A stretch of 64,000 nt of DNA from Proteles cristata cristata (taxonomy: Eukaryota; Chordata; Mammalia; Carnivora; Hyaenidae), in the NCBI GenBank assembly GCA_017311185.1, contig JAESUZ010000468.1, positions 949,501 through 1,013,500 of the forward strand, written 5' to 3'. Below are positions 47,795-57,991 of this stretch, piece by piece; position 1 is the stretch's first letter; every line of letters begins with the position of its first letter. A program made the position numbers and the translations under genes. A model generated the notes under the pieces. That model was not told the origin of the DNA. It saw nothing but the letters and a program-made list of their open reading frames with translations, and searched no databases.

Positions 47795-48835
47795 TTTCAG
47801 GTTTTAAGTCACATTGATTGAGGTCTCATTTGACAATTATCAATTTCAATAAACACACACAGCCATGCAACTACCACCGGAATCAAGTCATGGAACATTT
47901 CCATCACCCTCAATCCCATCCGTACCGAATCTCCCCCAGCCCTGGTCTACAGTAGCCACTGACCTGCTCAAGTCTCTGTAGGTCTGTCTTTTCAAAGATT
48001 TCATATACATGGAGTCACAGAGTATGTTGTCTTTTGAACATGGCTTCTTTCACTTAGAATAATCCATATGAGACTTTTCCGTGTGTTGTACATATCAGTA
48101 GTGAATTCTTTTCATTTCAGAGGGTGCCATGCAGGTATTCCACAACTGTCTATTTACCAGTTGATGAATATTTGATTTGTTTCTAGATCTGGGCAATTAT
48201 GAATAAGGCCACACACACATTCCTATAATCCCTGGCCATCCATTGCTCAAAGGAGGGGATTCTATTTTCTTAAACTCGAATGTATATAGATTTTTGTGCA
48301 GACGTGTATTTTCATTTCTCATAGATAAATACCCAGGAGTGGGATGGTGAGTAAGATTATGAGGGTCCATTAAATTGCTTTCCAGAGTAGGGACACCATT
48401 TTGCATTTGTGCCGGCCAGGTATGAGAATCGCAGCTGCTCCACATCCTCGCCAGCCCCTGATGCCACTGTTTTGTTAGCCACTTTAACGGGCGTGTCCTA
48501 GTGCCTTGCCATGATTTAATTTGTATTTGGTTAGTGGCAGATGATGTCGAATGTCTTTTCGTGTGCTGATTTGACATCCGTATATCTTGTTTGAGGAAGG
48601 CTCCTTCAGATCTTCTGCTCGTTTTCCACTGGGATGTTTCTCTTAGTATCAAGCTGTGAGAGACTTTAGTCTATCTGGATACCAATATTCTGTCAGATAC
48701 GTGTGTTGAAGATACCTCGCCCAGCGTGTACCTCGACCTCTTTTGTCAACAGCGTCTTCTGAAAAGCAGAAGCTTTTAATGTTGAAGTCCAATCTATCGA
48801 GTTTTTTGGTTATAACTCAAGAATATTGGAATTTT
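47795..48835 (-). mobile_element. LINE L1 3' portion, antisense
   Basis: Read on the minus strand this is the ORF2 C-terminal region and 3' UTR of an old L1. Plus-strand landmarks are tcatggaacatttccatcac near 47889, ggcttctttcacttagaata near 48042, attatgaataaggccacaca near 48197, gataaatacccaggagtggg near 48324 and ccacatcctcgccagcccct near 48439. The 151-codon minus-strand frame at 48197-48652 is a decayed ORF2 piece, not a gene. Confidence 0.88.
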
Positions 48836-50254
48836 TCTAGTGTGTAAATTAATTAGAAAGAGTCATCTATCAATTGCAAGGTTCTCCTCAAACAGACAAA
48901 ATTGATCCTGAGAGTTCTTCGCTACGACATTCTCCCTTCCCTTCAAGAGTAGAGGAAGTTCCAAAGTCCACACAAGGGATGTATGGTGGCTCCGGGGCTG
49001 AGATCAACAAGGCTGGTGAGGGTGATCCTGAGTAATTCAGGCAAGAGTTTGGAATTTGGTGGATGTAAGGGTAAAATGACTGTAGACGATTTAGTTGCTC
49101 TGCTTTCTCAGTTCTTGACTCACTTCTGGTAATGAACTTCAATAAGGAATTCGTCGATTATGAAGAATTAAAAAGAAAGCCTTACATATGACCAATAGAC
49201 AGTTTCATAAACTGTTCACTCCCATACACACGCTACTCCTTAATATGTGCATAAAAAGCGCTTCTCTTTATTTGCTGAATTGTCTTTTTGGAGGGGGAGG
49301 GACCTGAGGGTTGTGAGGTTCTCCTCAATTAGATGTTGGTATCGTCTCCGCAATGCAGACAGGAAGGTCCCCGGTCTCGGTGTGAGACCTCCCCCGTGGG
49401 TGTTCTCCTGAGCACCTGCCATTTCTTGGGTTCCCCGCCCTCACTGGCCCAGCCGCCTCCTGCTGGCGCCGGGATTCTCCGGATCCCGCTGGTGGAGGGA
49501 GTCCCGGGCTCCGGCCTCCTCTCCTGCTGCCGTGGCCCCTGCTTGGCCTGGCGTTTCCTTTCTGCTTCTTTAATGCTTCCATGACACCTTCAAGGCAACA
49601 CTTTCCTCTGACCACTCGGCAAACAAACAGGGCTTTATCTTAATCCGTTGGTGATTCTGCATCTTCAGCACCTGCACAGACCCTTGCTCAGCTCAGATTC
49701 CTGGCGCAATGGCGACCGCCGCTCAGTGCCGCTCTGTTCCTTCTTGGTAGCTGGGCCCTGAACTTTCTCTGGGCCAGCTTTGCAGTTCCCCATTTGCACC
49801 GGGGACAGGCCCTCCTCTCCTCTCGTCCTACATGTACCTGCTGCCGCACTCCCTGGGCTTGGGCCCTCCCGGGCGACTGGTGTCAGACTCAGAAATTCAT
49901 CTGCTCTCTCTAGTCCGACAGAAGCCACTGCAGCTCAAAACCCCAGAGAGCCCTGGCACCTCTGTCTGCCACCTAAGCCTGACACGCCCCCCCAACCCCG
50001 GCACCCAAAGCCGTCAGGTGTTCAGCTGGGACCACAGCTCCCATCCGCACGCAGTGCTCCACAGGATATCGTAGTTCCAGAGAGAAGCCACCTTGGCTTC
50101 CTGTTCCACCGGGAAGTCAGGCTGTGGTCAGAGAAAGAGGGTTAAGAGCGCATCATTTCCAGGTGGGGCAGATTCCAGCAACCCAAGGTAGCAGCGACGG
50201 GCTCAGCAGATGGACCGAGTCCTCTCACACTTGATGACACCCATCCCAGCCTCT
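48836..50254. other. Noncoding DNA, nothing recognised
   Basis: AT-rich to about 49260, then GC-richer with scattered CpG to 50150. No exon is recognised. Frames of 80-121 codons on both strands show no recognisable protein. Confidence 0.45.
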
Positions 50255-50480
50255 TCAGTGGAAGGGGGCTGGGGACAACTGGAAATGTTCAGAATGATTG
50301 ACCAAAATGGTTTAGCAATCCCTCGACCAAGGGCCATTAATCTGAAAATGGCTCTGAGTCTATTTGATTTCAATAGAAAGAAAAGACTCCTTTTGAAATG
50401 GATAGTGACAGCCAAGTTCAGAGATAACAGACTGGCAGTGACAAGGCTGTACTTCTTCAAACAAACAACAGAAAGCCTTC
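50255..50480. other. Candidate conserved noncoding element
   Basis: CpG-poor single-copy sequence with enhancer-like words: ggtttagcaatccctcgacc near 50310, gggccattaatctgaaaatg near 50331 and tatttgatttcaatagaaag near 50360. It is sharply bounded by GC-rich DNA at about 50530. One of the better candidates by composition; alignment is needed. Confidence 0.35.
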
Positions 50481-50934
50481 CTGGCTGTGTTTGGATAGTT
50501 TCGGTCAGTTGGTTTTGAAGGTCGCCACGAGAGCTTCTCCTGCCCCCTTCCCGCCACCTGAACTCCCAGACGTGCAGACTCGCTTCTGGGGAGGCAGGGG
50601 CAGGCGGACGGGGAAGGATGGGGGGGACGGGGAGCGTGAGGGGGCCCCCAGCAAGCCTTCTCCCTCTACCCCCTTCGTGAGCAGCAGACAGAAGACCTTG
50701 AAGGAGCACAGGGCGATGCAGGACGAAGCGAGGAAGGTGTGGGCCAGAATGAAGGCTGCGCCGGCCCTCGGAGAGCGGGCTCCCAAGTGTTGGCGTGTGC
50801 ACGCGGCCACGCACAGGCACACGTGTGGCCTTATCACCGCTGCAGGGCTGGACCATCGCGGGAAGGACGCTGGGACAAGGTCATGGGAAAACACTCCTTT
50901 GAATCCCTCGTAAGCAGGCAGAGGAATTAGGACT
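50481..50934. other. GC-rich noncoding block
   Basis: G-run-rich with moderate CpG at about 50580-50830. Opposed frames of 140 and 150 codons are composition effects. No exon is recognised. Confidence 0.45.
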
Positions 50935-52239
50935 GATTTATGAATGTATTTCCACAATTTACTTGAAAATTTGTAATGTCTGTGCAGCCTAGCAAGAAGA
51001 AAAAAAGGCGAGGGTGCTGTGAAGGAATGTTCTGTTCCACTTTATTGTAAAATTATCCCATGCTACCTGCTCTAATCCCGTGAAAACAAATTAAATCCTC
51101 ACTAAGCTGACTTTAAATCAATAGTTTCATTTAAGAATAGTGTGACTTAATAAAAATAAAAAACTAACTGGTCCAGCCAATTTAAGAGGGGAATAAATCA
51201 TTGCCCAAGGAAAAATAGCAGATTTGACTTGTATATGGGACCCAGATCTGGTTAGGGGGAGAGTCTGTGTCTAAATTAACTCAGGCCGAGGCTCAAACTG
51301 GTCAACCCCACTCAGGAATCTTCTTTCTTATGCATCCCCCAAAAGCAAGGATGCCGGCCACCCCAACAATGGGGAGCAGCATCCTCATCAGTATTTTGAA
51401 AAAGAAACAACCACTAAAAAATACAGGACGACACCTGCAGGGTCCTTCTTGAGCAAATCTGTGCTAATAGCGCAGCAGTTACACGCGTGAACTAAGAATC
51501 ACATTTTTTGATTAAAACAGAAACAGAAAGGTTCCTCGTGAAGATGTGTTGGTGAAGGTAATACATTCCTCAGCCAGCAGGGACAAACGTAAAATTAGGT
51601 GTGGGTGATTAACACCAGTAATTATAATAGATGCAGGATCTATTTGCAAATCTTCTTTTAAAATATCTAAGACTTGCTTGTTTTTGCAGTATACTAGAGT
51701 TATGTCACCATTTTATGAAAAATGAAAGTCATCTAGAAATAAAGACTACAATTTTACTAAAAAGCTCTTTGCAAGGGGGTACAGAGAAAACTGTGATACC
51801 ATAATTCTAAACTAGTACTTTACCCCAGTTAATGAAGAACTTGTTTATTAATCACATAAATTAGAAAAATGCTTAGGACCCAATGCTGGCCCACTTAATT
51901 TATTATTATGTTTTGAGGACACATAAACATTAAAGTGAGTGCCTTCGGACCATGACACATCAATATTATCAGTGTCATGATTACCACCAGAACATTTTTA
52001 AATTTTCATAATTATAAAATGTCAATTCCAGTTACTCACTGATGTTTGCGGCCAATGGGATGCTTTTATTTACCATGTTGACACTAACAAATAAGAAAGC
52101 CTATCCTTTCTAATGTAAGGCTTAATCCAAAAAAAGCCAGATAAGACCAGCTATTCTTTCCCATAGCCCCTCTTAGGGACTAAATTGATTTTGTTGGCCA
52201 GAAAAATCACTTGGCCAAAGACCTAGGGAGCCAGTTACT
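50935..52239. other. AT-rich, repeat-free stretch; candidate conserved DNA
   Basis: 1.3 kb without any recognised transposon in a repeat-bearing region, CpG-poor, with pieces such as 51100-51240, 51640-51790 and 51900-52110 that look enhancer-like. Absence of repeats is observed; the constraint is inferred. Confidence 0.3.
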
Positions 52240-52400
52240 GAAGGCAGCATAATTTGGCAGGGAGCACTTCAGCCCAGATTCAGGCTCTAGGCACACTTCT
52301 GTGTCATCTGTATAGTTGCTGGATATTCTGGCCTCAGTTTTATCATCCATAAAATGGGAATGACAAGACCTCCATAGTTGATTGATTTACAAAGAGGTCT
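52240..52400 (+). repeat. MIR SINE, sense
   Basis: The core ggcctcagttttatcatcca followed by taaaatgggaatgacaagac near 52331-52370 is the MIR signature. The head near 52250-52310 is diverged. Confidence 0.75.
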
Positions 52401-54589
52401 TGACCAGGCAATGGTACTTCCCGGGAAGGGAAGGAGTGGCTGGGCCTCGTTTCTGTGCAAAGATGAGCATAGTAATTAATTTCAACACAAAAACCATTGG
52501 CTTGTCTATGGCATTTACAGACATCCATCCAACAGTGGAATCACCATGCAACCATCCTACGGCGGGAGCCCCAGGAAGGGCTACGGCAAACCATCACCAC
52601 TAAAGACCCTGTTACCCTCAGGTTAACTAAGGGGTGTTCACAGCTGTGCCTGCTTTGAGCCAAGTCCACGGTTCAGAATGTAGGGCCGTCACACTCGGGA
52701 GACCTGGATGGCGCGTTCCCAAACTTGCCCCATCTTGAACGGTGGGCAGGACAAATCTGTGGTTGTTTCTTGGTGTCACTCTCCGCCTGCTGCAAGCCAG
52801 TGACCTGACAGCTACAAACCAGCAATGTATTTGTTTCTATTTGTAGGAAATTAGGAGCGTTTTCCTCTTCTGGAAGGTCAATCCTTTGTTTTCAATACCC
52901 ACTCAAGTGAAAACTTGCACGATTATGAAGCAATTCTCCCGCAGTCTCTCCTTGAAAAGTGCTCTAAAGTCATTCTGTGAATAGCTCCTCTCAATTACCC
53001 TGGAGGTAGGTGGGCGGGTTACAAATGGAGAGACCAAGAATGAGCAAGAAGCCTGGCCAGGTCATGGACAAAGGATCACGTGGCCGAGACAAGGGTTCAT
53101 AAGCCCCTTTTGCGCCTCCCCACCATCCGGCCTTCGCCTGAATGTCTGTGCAGTGTAGACACCGCTCCCGTCAGCCCCGAGCCTGAAGCATCAGCACAAG
53201 AGCTATCGTCAGAGAAAGTGTCACCAGGTAACATTCTGTCAGGCTTCTCCCCGCGGGTTGAACGGATCAGCTGAACTGCCGATCCCACCATCCCCTTTGC
53301 CTGTCAGAAGCCCTCACCCTGTTTTGAGCCTGTTATCACAGCCAAATGACTCAGGAGACACCCGACGAGACAGGGAGTCACAGTCTTTTCTTGCCAATCA
53401 GGCTGAGCCAACATCTGTGGTGGTGCCAGGTCTACTAACGCCTGTCGCCTCGTGTTGCAAAGCACAAGTCGACAGGTCCTGGGTCTTCCCAACAGAACAC
53501 ATGGAGCCCAGCTCAGCAATTTCCAAGGCAGAGACCATTAGACCCTGGGGTCTCCCCGCTCAGCCTGTGAGTGGACAGACAGGGATCTAGGAAGCTTGCC
53601 CAAGTCCCGCACAAGCTTGCTCTCGGCTTCCTAAACCTCCCTGAGGACAGGAACTCTGGGCTGCCCATCAGGCCCCAGCGCACCAGGTGCCTTCCCTGGA
53701 GACTGGCTTGTCCCAGAGCTGGGCACAGGGCCCTGCCGCCTTCACGGGCACCCAGGTGATTCTTCGCAGCTGAAAAGTTTCAGAAATAATTACCAATAAG
53801 CCTGACTCAAGGTCAGGGTTCTAACCTTGGCGGGAAGTAAGCAAGTCGCCTGTGCCTCTTGCACAATGCAGCCCAGTTCTGCAGTTTAGTGCAAATTCAG
53901 AGTGGCAGTTCATATGTGGATTTAGCGTTTCAGGGCCTGTGTGCAAATCACTAAATACAGCAACAAATAATCCTAAGAGGCCAGGATTTCCAGATCCTAT
54001 TGTCTCATTCCCCAAATGGTTCGTGGCAGACAGAGGAAGGGAGCCTTCTGGCTCTTTCATGGGTGGAGGCTTCTAGGAGGTCAAAGCACTGGAAGAGGAG
54101 CAGATAAGAAAAGAGCCTAGTCTTCCCTTCCAAACGCCCACGCTGGAGAGCTCCACAGTTTATCTGAAGACCACGTACGCCACCCACCCAAATTCCAATC
54201 TCCCGAGAGAGGAGACAGATTCAGGTGGAAGAATCAAGCCAACCTCTGAGGGGGGTTAAATGAGACATTTCCAGCCAAGCCAGTGGGAACACGGACCCAC
54301 CTTTCCCCAGGAGCACTGCCCGCCATCTTGTGCTGTTAATTTCTAGCAGGAGCTGTCACAGACATTTCGTTTCTTTTCTTTAACTCCATCTGCTAAGAAA
54401 ATTGCTTTGCAACCAATAAAAATCCAGAGACAAGTGGCCAAAAGCCCCAGGAGCCCAGGACAGCGGCCCTCTGTCTCCAGGTGCTTCCTCCCCGTGCAGG
54501 GAGAGGAGCCCCTCCCAGTGCCCAGCTCAGCCGCAGAGGAGATCCGGAGAGCAGGCCGCACGGCCCTGGCCTGCTCTGATGCAGTCAGC
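52401..54589. other. Noncoding DNA, nothing recognised
   Basis: Mixed composition. 52975-53095 resembles antisense MIR weakly. No exon is recognised; plus-strand frames of 62-110 codons at 53080-53760 show no known domain. Confidence 0.4.
54321..54330 (-). promoter_or_regulatory. YY1-like motif
   Basis: The plus strand reads cgccatcttg, the reverse complement of the YY1 core caagatggcg. Isolated motif with no CpG island around it. Confidence 0.35.
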
Positions 54590-54740
54590 CCCTGTTTGGG
54601 AAATTTGCTTCGTGTTTGGGGCTACATACATTCTTTGCAAAATAATTTTAAAAGCCTCGGGATACTTGGCATAAAAAGCCAAACGATTACTGTTATTTCC
54701 ACAAAACACAAGCAGCTGCGGCAGAACCCATAAAAACGGC
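54590..54740. other. Candidate conserved noncoding element
   Basis: An AT-rich 150-bp island between GC-rich blocks, with ctttgcaaaataattttaaa near 54634 and gcataaaaagccaaacgatt near 54669. Enhancer-like composition; conservation not tested. Confidence 0.35.
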
Positions 54741-55188
54741 AGATGGGTGTTCTGCTCCTTGAGGACCTTCACGTGGCCTGGCCTGCCGGGTCCTGGAGCT
54801 GCTCCAGCCACAGCCCAGCCCACCACCCCTCCCGACAGGCACATTGGTGGGGGGGGGAGGATGGACGCTGCCCCTCCCCAGCCAGGCAGGGGCAGCAATG
54901 TCCAGAGAAGTTTGTCGAGGAAAATACACAAGAGCACCCAGGCTCCGACTACTGCTCTCTCCCTGTGAATCCCCTGCACTGGCATTGCCCCCAGAGAGGA
55001 GGGGCTGGGGACACGGTGGCTGGGCTGCAGACAAGTTCCGGCCATTTCTTTAAGGTGACTGGTCTGGGCACTGGCCCCATGAACACACTGCAGCGCACTG
55101 CCCTCGAGAGCAGGGAGCTTTGTCGACTGTCCTGAACGAATGGCTCCCTTTCCTAAAGCAGATAGTTTGAAAATCCTGCTACAATCCC
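54741..55188. other. GC-rich noncoding DNA
   Basis: Includes a G run at 54846-54857. Overlapping frames of up to 222 codons on the minus strand (54527-55195) arise from low stop frequency and match no protein I recognise. Confidence 0.45.
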
Positions 55189-55370
55189 GGGGCAACTTGG
55201 TGGCTCAGTCGGTTAGGCACCTGACGTCAGCTCAGGTCACGATCACACACTCTGAGTTCGAGCCCCGCATCGGGCTCTGTGCTGACAGCTGGGAGCCTGG
55301 AGCTGTTTCAGATTCTGTGTCTCTCCCTCTCTCTCTGCCCCTCCCCCTCAAAAATATATAAAAATTTTTT
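55189..55370 (+). mobile_element. CAN-SINE, sense
   Basis: Head ggggcaacttggtggctcag, gagttcgagccccgcatcgg, ctctgtgctgacagctggga, short CT tract and AAATATATAAAAA tail. Target duplication of about 19 bp with mismatches: aaaatcctgctacaatccc (55170-55188) and aaaatgccgctataatccc (55371-55389). Confidence 0.93.
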
Positions 55371-55789
55371 AAAATGCCGCTATAATCCCAACCTGGAAAG
55401 ATTTCCTGGAATCCCAGCCCACAGGGGGAGCCATGCTCCAAGCCGAGGTCCCGCGAGCAGTGGTGGCCGCCTGTGCTCCTTCACCCCCATTCATGTGGAG
55501 GCCTCATCACAAGGACATCAGAAAACAGTGTCAGCACCAGGAAACGGACGAGAATGTGCTGCAAGTGGCAACACTCCAGGCCACAAGTGGGTGACGGCAG
55601 GGTGACGCCTGTCCCCAGGTGACCTCCAGAGCACGGTGCTCCGCCCACATGCGCAGGGCTCCGTGACTCCCCCTTGTTCGGTGGGCTCCCTGAAGGGCAA
55701 AGTGAGTCTCAGAGCCACGCTGTTTTCTCATGGAAACACTGAATAGATGACTGAGTTATACCACAACACCTGTCTCCTCCAGCAGAGAA
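55371..55789. other. Noncoding DNA, nothing recognised
   Basis: No repeat or exon recognised. Confidence 0.45.
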
Positions 55790-55872
55790 AGTTTTCGAGG
55801 ACAGGGATCTTACTGTACCAATTAGTACCTTTGTCTTAACTCCCAGCCTGTGATAGACACTCAAGGAAGCGT
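55790..55872 (+). mobile_element. LINE L2 3' end, degraded
   Basis: The words ttcgaggacagggatcttac near 55793 and gtgatagacactcaaggaag near 55850 resemble the L2 terminal region. Weak but in the right order. Confidence 0.45.
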
Positions 55873-56272
55873 GGACCTCAGTCATGTGACCTGCTGGCTT
55901 GACTATCTGCTGCTTTATGAAATCACTTCACTGGGTTTTACACACCCATGTGCTGAGTGCTCACCTTGCCCACGCCCTGGACCATGACCCAGTGTTACAG
56001 GGAGCACAGTAGAGCCCTCCAACAAAGACCTAGAGCTTGAGCATGAGCATGATCGCTGGCATTTCCCACACAGCCACATAGCAAAATATGGTGCCTGGGT
56101 CCCCAGGCCCGTGTGAGCCCCCCACACGTGGGCGGGACAAGTGGTCCGAGAGGTTGATGAGGAATTGCGTCTGTTTCTTCAACAAAGATGATAGCACATC
56201 CTAGAATCTGATACTTGGTTTCTGCGACCTGTTGAGTTTCCAAATGGTATTACCCATGAAATGCAGGCAGGC

Positions 56273-56512
56273 AGAGTAAGCCTTGGTTTGCGAGCATAAT
56301 TCGTTCCGGAAGCAGGCTTGTAATCCAAAGCACTCGTGTATTGAAGCAAATTTCAAGAACCATTGGTTCACTTGTGATCATGTGACACCTGATGTCACGT
56401 GCTGCTCATATTGCAAGACATCGCTTATTTATCAAGTTAAAATGTACTAGAAATGTTTGCTTGCCTTGCGGAACCCTCACAGAGCAAGTTCCTCACAGTC
56501 CAAGTTTTACTG
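56273..56512. mobile_element. Tigger-like (TcMar) nonautonomous DNA transposon
   Basis: About 240 bp with related inverted ends: cagagtaagccttggtttgc at the left, and a right end whose complement starts cagtaaaacttggactgtga. Internal words gcataattcgttccggaagc and ttcaagaaccattggttcac match a Tigger-derived MITE family common in mammals. Orientation is arbitrary because the element is nearly symmetrical. No transposase is present. Confidence 0.7.
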
Positions 56513-56836
56513 GACTTTGTTTCAATGAGTCACAACAAGTTTATATACGGAGGCCACATAGATGATAAAATTCTGAGAATTTCTGAATAATTCTGAGATA
56601 AATGCTAATGCATCATTGTTACACATAATTTGTCTACTTCCCAAAATATTTTAGGGAGCTTACAATTGCAAAATATATATGCACATGAAATTTTTTTAAA
56701 GCATTTAAGAAAGAAGGCAGGTAACTAAAAAATGTAAAATGAGTAAATAAATATACAAGCGGTCAGTGGTTGGATACATAACATAACTGAATTCTGAATT
56801 TGAGCTTCCTAGCAGTCAAGTCAAAAAGTGAAATCT

Positions 56837-57069
56837 AGGGGCGCCTGGGTGGCTTAGTCGGTTAAGTGTCCGACTTTCGCTTAGGTCATGATCTCGCGGT
56901 TCGTGGGTTCGAGCCCTGCATCGGGCTCTGTGCTGACTGCCAGCTCAGAGTCTGGAGCCTGTTTCAGTCTGTGACTCCCTCTCTCTCTGACCCTCCCCTG
57001 CTCATGCTGTCTCTCTCTCTCTCTCTCTCCCAGAAATAAATAAAACATTTAAAAAAATAAAAAAATAAA
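56837..57069 (+). mobile_element. Feline SINE, first of a back-to-back pair
   Basis: Head ggggcgcctgggtggcttag, cgcggttcgtgggttcgagc (CpGs kept), then a 5-bp-longer ctgactgccagctcagagtc phrase, (CT)n, and a long A-rich tail. Preceded by the target copy aaaaagtgaaatct (56823-56836) and followed by a second copy (to 57084). Well preserved, hence young. Confidence 0.96.
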
Positions 57070-57084
57070 AAAAAGTGAAATCTA

Positions 57085-57308
57085 GGGGCGCCTGGGTGGC
57101 TCAGTTGGTTAAGCGTCCGACTCCAGTTCAGGTCATGATCTCACAGTTCATGGGCTCAAGCCCCACGTGGGGCCCTGTGCTGACAGCTCAGAGCCTGGAG
57201 CCTGTCTTCTTCAGGTTCTATGTCTCCCTCTCTCTCTGACCCTCCCCTTCTCATGCTGTCTCTACCTCTCTCTCAAAAATAAATAAAATAGTAAAAACAA
57301 ATTTTTTT
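57085..57308 (+). mobile_element. Feline SINE, second of a back-to-back pair
   Basis: Head ggggcgcctgggtggctcag, ctgtgctgacagctcagagc, a different middle (ctgtcttcttcaggttctat), CT tract and aaaaataaataaaatagtaa tail. It starts immediately after the second target copy and is followed by a third (aaagtgaaatcta, 57309-57321). Differences from the first SINE rule out a simple recent duplication. Confidence 0.96.
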
Positions 57309-57515
57309 AAAGTGAAATCTATTATTTTCTAAGGACATTAAAGTTGTCAAAAAAAAGCAAACGTTTTTTCCATTGTCAAGTTCTACACTTAATTTATGAA
57401 GCAAATACTAACACAAAAGACACTGATTAACATCATTAAGTCTTCAACAACATTTTTTAAACTATAAGGAAATGTTGATTACTTGAGCATCTCCTGTAAG
57501 ATAAAATCAAAAGCC

Positions 57516-57641
57516 AGGGTGCCTGGGTGGCTCTGTCAGTTAGGCATCTGACTTGTGATTTTGGCTCACGTCGTGATCTCACAGTTGGTGAAATCAAGCC
57601 TCACTGTGGACTCAGTGCTGACAGCACAGAGCATTGGGGGC

Positions 57642-57672
<31 letters not shown>

Positions 57673-57720
57673 GCTCTTCCCTGCTCTTGCTCCCTTTCTC
57701 TCTCAAAATAAATAAATAAA
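57516..57720 (+). mobile_element. CAN-SINE, sense
   Basis: Head ggtgcctgggtggctctgtc, cagtgctgacagcacagagc, (CT)n and aaaataaataaataaa tail. Target duplication ataaaatcaaaagcc (57501-57515) with taaaatcaaaaacct to the right (57721-57735). Confidence 0.93.
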
Positions 57721-57782
57721 TAAAATCAAAAACCTAATTTCATTGTTTTTATGAATTCCAAACTTAATACATTATTGTAAAA

Positions 57783-57991
57783 TATTTTTTTTATTTTATT
57801 TTGAGAAAGAGAGAGCAAGAGAGAGCACAAGTACGCTGGGGAGAGGGGCAGAGGGGAGATAAGGATAATTTTAAGCAGGTTTCACACTCAGCACAGAGCC
57901 CGAAGCAGGGCTGGATCCCCCGACCCTGGACCATGGCCTGAGCCGAATTCAAGAGTCCAACGCTCAACCAACAGAGCCACCCAGATGCCCC
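57783..57991 (-). mobile_element. CAN-SINE, antisense, older subtype
   Basis: Tail ttttttttattttattttg, GA tract, a diverged middle with ggctggatcccccgaccctg, and an end of gagccacccagatgcccc. The middle marks an older carnivore subfamily than its neighbours. Confidence 0.88.

Noticed and set aside
48197..48652. 151-codon minus-strand frame
   Set aside because: It is a decayed piece of L1 ORF2 with neighbouring frameshifts, counted as part of the L1 remnant.
56837..56930. tRNA-like sequence with A and B box words
   Set aside because: It is the tRNA-derived head of a SINE and occurs about twenty times in the window; it is not a tRNA gene.
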